From: Planctomycetaceae bacterium
GTDB lineage: Bacteria > Planctomycetota > UBA1135 > GCA-002686595
Length of the DNA: 64,000 bases
NCBI GenBank assembly: GCA_011525785.1
Contig: WYBT01000030.1
Span: 62,001 to 126,000 of the forward strand
Direction: 5' to 3'
This document shows positions 60,643 to 64,000 of the stretch, piece after piece. Every line of letters starts with the position of its first letter. Positions within the stretch are counted from its first letter, which is position 1. The translations under genes were made by a program, and so were the position numbers. Under the pieces are notes generated by a model. That model was not told where the DNA came from, ran no database searches, and saw only the letters and a program-made list of their open reading frames with translations.

Positions 60643-61968
60643 TCAGGGCCGCAGCGCCTCGCGCCAGGCCTCCGCTTGGGCGGGCAGCGTCAGGCCCGAC
60701 AGAGCGGTGACGGCCGCGTACGCGGACTGCGCCACCTGCGCGTCTTCGTCTTCCAGCGCATCGATCAACGCCGGGAGCGCGAGCGGGCAGTCCAGGCGCA
60801 GCAGCGCGTTCGCGGCGCTGCGGCGCACCAGGGCGCTCGGCGAGCGGAGCGCGTCGACGGCCCAGGGCGCGGTGTGCTCGGCGAAGAGCGGATGGGTGGC
60901 GGACTCCTCGAGCGCCGCGACGACCTGACGCTGGGCGCTCGAGGCGAGCCGTTCGAGCACTCCGTCGAGCCGTTCCTCGCGCCAACGCTCCTCGCTGGCG
61001 TGCCACGCGCGCCACGAGTCGATCCCGTGCCACTCCATTCCGGTGGCCCGCCGCAGCGCCCACAGCACGCTCGTGCGCTCCTCCTCGAGGTCGGCCTCGA
61101 GCCGCTCGAGCATGGCTTCGACGCTGCGCCAGTCGCGCTGGGCGCCGAGGGCGCGCAGCGCCGCGATGCGGACCGCCGGCGCATCCGAGGCGAGTCGCTC
61201 GCGAAGTTCGTCGCACAACCTGCGGTAGGCGTCGGGGTCGATGCTGCGCGCGATCAACTGGACCTGGGCCAGCGCCGCAGGTGCGTGCTCCTCATCGCTG
61301 TCGAGCACGTGCGCCAGCAACTCCGCGGCGCGCGCATCGCCCGTGGCGCCGACACCCGACAGCAGCGGCAGCCGCAGCTCGCGGTGCACGTCGCGATAGC
61401 CCGAGAGCAGATCGGCGAGCGCTCCCGGCCGGCGGCGCACCAAGCGCTCGACCGAGACCTGCACGGCGTCGCGCAACAGCGCGCGGCGCTTCTTGCCCTC
61501 CAGATGCGGCGTGGCCAGTTCGACGCCGCGCAGGAACTGCCGGCCATCGCCGAGCGCGCCCCACACGTGTAGGGCGGCCCACGCACGCTCGAAACTCGGC
61601 GGCCCGAGCAGTTCGCCCTCCAGTCGCTCGAGAGTCGGAGCGGCAGGCCAGCGCATCAGCGCGTCGAGGACGAGGTCGCGCTGCGGCTCACTCAGCACTT
61701 GCGCCGGCGCGCCGTCGAGACCGGGAATCGAGCGGTGCAGCAGGATGTGCAGCGCCGGCGCCTGCGCGTCGGGGCCCAGCAGTTCGATCTGTTCGAGCAA
61801 CTCGCGTCGCGAAGGACTGCCGGGCTCGCGAGACTGACGCAGCAGCTGATTCAGCGCGCGCCCGGCCTGCGCCTGGACGGCTGCGGGTCGCGCGGCGGCG
61901 AGCGGCGCGTCGCGCGCCGGCTCGCCCGACGACAGGCCGAGCCACAGGATCAGAGCCGTTGCGAGCAT
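60643..61968 (-). CDS. Exported HEAT-repeat protein
   Basis: A 441-residue protein with an N-terminal signal or anchor (MLATALILWLGLSSGEPA) and about ten helical HEAT-like repeats, clearest at the C-terminus (PWAVDALRSPSALVRRSAANALLRLDCPLALPALIDALEDEDAQVAQSAYAAVTALSG). HEAT arrays mediate protein contacts. It follows the DUF7305/PilX-like gene by 10 bases and is the last gene of that operon, so it may act with the pilus-like assembly. No catalytic motif is seen. Confidence 0.8.
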   Translation of the reverse strand: MLATALILWLGLSSGEPARDAPLAAARPAAVQAQAGRALNQLLRQSREPGSPSRRELLEQIELLGPDAQAPALHILLHRSIPGLDGAPAQVLSEPQRDLVLDALMRWPAAPTLERLEGELLGPPSFERAWAALHVWGALGDGRQFLRGVELATPHLEGKKRRALLRDAVQVSVERLVRRRPGALADLLSGYRDVHRELRLPLLSGVGATGDARAAELLAHVLDSDEEHAPAALAQVQLIARSIDPDAYRRLCDELRERLASDAPAVRIAALRALGAQRDWRSVEAMLERLEADLEEERTSVLWALRRATGMEWHGIDSWRAWHASEERWREERLDGVLERLASSAQRQVVAALEESATHPLFAEHTAPWAVDALRSPSALVRRSAANALLRLDCPLALPALIDALEDEDAQVAQSAYAAVTALSGLTLPAQAEAWREALRP

Positions 61969-61978
61969 CGGAGGGGCC

Positions 61979-63223
61979 TTAGTTGGTGTAGGGCAGCGTG
62001 CGCCAGCACACCACTTCGTAGTCGCCCAGCGTGCCGCCCTTGGACAGGGCCAGATTCTCGTCGTAGTGGATGCGGCAGTTGCTGTCGAGGTCGACGCGCC
62101 GCGCCATCAGCGCGCCGAACAGCTCGAAGTTGCTGTCGATCTCGACCGCAGCGTTGGGCGCGAGGATCGTGCCGTAGATCTTGGCGTTCGAGTTGAAGTC
62201 CAGGTCGTCCAGCTCGACCACGACGGCGGGATTGATGATGTTGTTGCTGAGCAGATTGATCTCCAGGTCCGACGGCCGGTAGTTGGAGGCGCGCATCGTC
62301 GTTCCGGCGCCGAGGACGAAGTCGTCCTGCACGTAGATCACCACCGGTCCGTTCGAGTTGTCGACCAGGAACTGCGAGCCCGAGCGCAGCTGGAAGTTGC
62401 GGAACACGATCGTGGCCGGACCCACGACGGTGGTGACTGTGTTCGACTTGGCCACGAAGTCCGCGACCGCGTGGTTGCCCGCGGCCAGCGTGAGCGTGGT
62501 GTTGACGGTCACGTTGCTCGTGCCCACCGCGAAGGGAAGCGTCACGCCCGGCATGCTGAACGGCGTCGACGACGGCGCGGTCGCGCCGGTGCATACCGCG
62601 TTGCCCATGACCGTCGTGGTGGAGCTCGGACCGCAGGTCGCGTCGCCCCAGACCTTGGAGTTCTGCTCCATGGTCACGGTCCCGTTGGAGCCCACGTCGC
62701 CGTTGGTGCTGGCGTGCTGATCCGAGCCCGACCCGTTGATCGCCTGCGTCGCCCACGTGCCCAGCGTCGAGTCATAGCTGTCGACGCGCGCGTTGCTGTC
62801 CATGTGCAGCAACTCCTCGCCGTAGGCGCCGAAGCGCCACACGGCGTCGACAGCGCGCTCGAGCGTCAGCTCCATCCGCGCGCCCACCCGATCGTCGCGC
62901 GCAGTCGCCGTGAGCGTGCGCACGGTCGCCGACGGGGCCGCGGCGTCGACCCAGAATTGTGAATCGCCCCAATTCTGGGGCGCATCCACGCTTCCGAGCG
63001 CGCCGTTCGCGCCCGTGTTGAGCGCCACGACGGCGCGCTGTAGCGCGGCCTCGCACACGTACTCGGCTTTGAGCTTCTCGCGCTGCAGGCGCTGTTCTTT
63101 CGAGCCCGCCAGCATCACCGACACCAGCGACAGCGACAGTACGGACAGCGAGGTCAGGCTGACCGCCGTCATGACCAGCGCGCCCCCGCGCTTGGTGTTG
63201 TTCGAAAGTACGCGAACCTGCAT
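61979..63223 (-). CDS. PilX/DUF7305-like pilus-associated protein
   Basis: A 414-residue protein with one N-terminal helix (GGALVMTAVSLTSLSVLSLSLVSVMLAGSKEQRLQREKLKAEYVCEAALQRAVVAL) in the style of PilX N-terminal domains; the prepilin Glu+5 motif is absent. The rest is a beta-helix-like region (VVIYVQDDFVLGAGTTMRAS, VVVELDDLDFNSNAKIYGTILAPNAAVEIDSNFELFGALMARRVDLDSNCRIHYDENL), characteristic of DUF7305. It sits in a cluster with prepilin genes, so a role in a pilus or pseudopilus assembly is likely. Confidence 0.82.
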   Translation of the reverse strand: MQVRVLSNNTKRGGALVMTAVSLTSLSVLSLSLVSVMLAGSKEQRLQREKLKAEYVCEAALQRAVVALNTGANGALGSVDAPQNWGDSQFWVDAAAPSATVRTLTATARDDRVGARMELTLERAVDAVWRFGAYGEELLHMDSNARVDSYDSTLGTWATQAINGSGSDQHASTNGDVGSNGTVTMEQNSKVWGDATCGPSSTTTVMGNAVCTGATAPSSTPFSMPGVTLPFAVGTSNVTVNTTLTLAAGNHAVADFVAKSNTVTTVVGPATIVFRNFQLRSGSQFLVDNSNGPVVIYVQDDFVLGAGTTMRASNYRPSDLEINLLSNNIINPAVVVELDDLDFNSNAKIYGTILAPNAAVEIDSNFELFGALMARRVDLDSNCRIHYDENLALSKGGTLGDYEVVCWRTLPYTN

Positions 63224-63248
63224 GTGAGTGTCTCCGGATGAATGCTCG

Positions 63249-63899
63249 CTAGTTGCGCAGGATGATCGAGACTTCGGCGCTGCCGACTTCGCGCCGACCG
63301 CCCGGGCCGGGCTCGCTGACCCACAGTCGCAGCGTGAACACGTCGCCTACGCGCTGGATGTTGAAGCCGCCCTCGTCGACCACGCCGTTGCCGTTGTCGT
63401 CGGCGTTGTTGGCCACTTCGTCGGGCGCCACGCGCGGCACGTTGTTGGCGAGCACGATGCGTCGCTCGTTGGGCGCGCCGACATCGCGCACGAACACCAG
63501 TCGCCCCTCGTCGATCAGGCCGTCGTTGTCGTCGTCCCCGCCGCCGATCGGATCGCCCGGGTCCGACTCCCACAGCAATTGGCGCAGGCCGCTCCAGTTC
63601 ACCACCGCGCCCGCCACGCTCAGCGGGGTCTGGAACTGCATCGTCGCCGAACCGCTCGCGCCGCTGGGGTCGGGATTGACCGTGCCCGACGCTTCGCGCA
63701 GCTCTTCGACCGCACGATCGAGCGCCGCCTGGGACTTGCGCGTCGCCGCAGCTCGCTGCGCCGTTGCGCGCGACAGCTCGCGGCCGCGCACGAGCAGCTC
63801 GAAGGCCGAGCCGATGACGAGCGAGAACACCGTCAGCGAGATCACGACCTCGAGCAGACTGAAGCCGCGGCGGGCGGCCCTGGTGCGCGGAGTGTTCAC
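63249..63899 (-). CDS. Prepilin-type (PilW/GspJ-like) minor pilin
   Basis: A 216-residue protein with a perfect prepilin motif (RRGFSLLEVVISLTVFSLVIGSAFELL: Gly12 before Phe13, Glu17 at +5). The globular domain carries two Asp-rich, calcium-like loops (GGGDDDNDGLIDEG and NNADDNGNGVVDEGG), unusual in a minor pilin. The GTG start overlaps the preceding prepilin gene stop as GTGA. It belongs to a second pseudopilin cluster separate from the gsp locus at 7-15 kb. Confidence 0.86.
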   Translation of the reverse strand: MNTPRTRAARRGFSLLEVVISLTVFSLVIGSAFELLVRGRELSRATAQRAAATRKSQAALDRAVEELREASGTVNPDPSGASGSATMQFQTPLSVAGAVVNWSGLRQLLWESDPGDPIGGGDDDNDGLIDEGRLVFVRDVGAPNERRIVLANNVPRVAPDEVANNADDNGNGVVDEGGFNIQRVGDVFTLRLWVSEPGPGGRREVGSAEVSIILRN

Positions 63900-64000
63900 T
63901 GCAGGTTCCCCAGGATGGTTCTCAGCTCGAAGCTGGCCGGCCCGCGAGCGCTCTCCCAGCTGACGCGCACGAGCACGGGCAGCAGTCGGTAGTCGCCAGC
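63896..64000 (-). CDS. Prepilin-type protein, C-terminal fragment at the window edge
   Basis: The last 34 codons plus stop of a gene running in from beyond the window: ...GDYRLLPVLVRVSWESARGPASFELRTILGNLQ. The VRVSWESARGPASFELRTILGN pattern is typical of the end of PilV/GspI-type minor pilins. It is coupled to the next gene by a GTGA overlap. Only the C-terminus is visible, so the family call is by end sequence and context. Confidence 0.65.
   Translation of the reverse strand, partial: AGDYRLLPVLVRVSWESARGPASFELRTILGNLQ

Overview
The window is a very GC-rich bacterial chromosome segment in which nearly every gene has G or C at third codon positions. Long open frames on the opposite strands are therefore common and meaningless. 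Gene content points to a planctomycete (Planctomycetota): secreted proteins ending in a Cys-containing module seen twice here (35881-37113 and 46361-47884), a GldA/F/G plus DUF4340 ABC block, an FHA-kinase, a type II secretion locus without GspC/K/L/M, and pseudopilins next to a DUF7305/PilX-like protein. The assignment is inference from gene families. No rRNA, tRNA, CRISPR array, insertion sequence or phage gene was found, so the region reads as stable core chromosome.

Layout. 1-3.4 kb: end of resB, ccsA (system II cytochrome c maturation), folD and a rhomboid protease, tightly coupled. 3.5-7 kb: a large exported protein of unknown function and serS. 7-15.4 kb, minus strand: gspD-E-F-G-H-I-J. 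15.7-19 kb: a PtsN-like EIIA protein and a membrane/spermidine-synthase/TPR fusion. 19-25 kb: a YrdC-phosphatase fusion (minus), a sensorless histidine kinase with its NtrC-type sigma-54 activator, and dnaK, which has a sigma-54-like promoter. 25.1-30.5 kb: the Gld-type ABC block. 30.7-34.3 kb: a helicase/exonuclease pair resembling Bacillus MrfA-MrfB. 34.3-35.8 kb, minus: purN and a degenerate purine nucleoside phosphorylase relative.

35.9-37.4 kb: two coupled secreted proteins. 37.6-43.4 kb, minus: tilS-yggS-FHA kinase-DUF167, largely translationally coupled. 43.8-46.1 kb: gap-pgk with a well-defined promoter, a candidate operator and a strong terminator. 46.4-50.4 kb: secreted and lipase-like proteins and an esterase gene broken by an in-frame stop. 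50.6-53.9 kb: rpe, accD and an AlgJ/AlgX-like protein. 53.9-59.2 kb: a methyltransferase (minus), an FAD oxidoreductase, panB and a secreted SdrD-B-domain protein. 59.4-64 kb, minus: a four-S1-domain RNA-binding protein, a HEAT-repeat protein, and a second pseudopilin cluster running off the window end.

Two patterns run through the window. Adjacent genes very often overlap by ATGA, GTGA or TTGA. A GCTANNNT-type -10 element recurs upstream of transcription units. At several genes it lies only about 6-12 bases before the start codon, which predicts leaderless or nearly leaderless mRNAs. At gap, the mrf-like helicase, the histidine kinase and the S1 gene, a recognisable -35 sits exactly 17 bases upstream of the -10.
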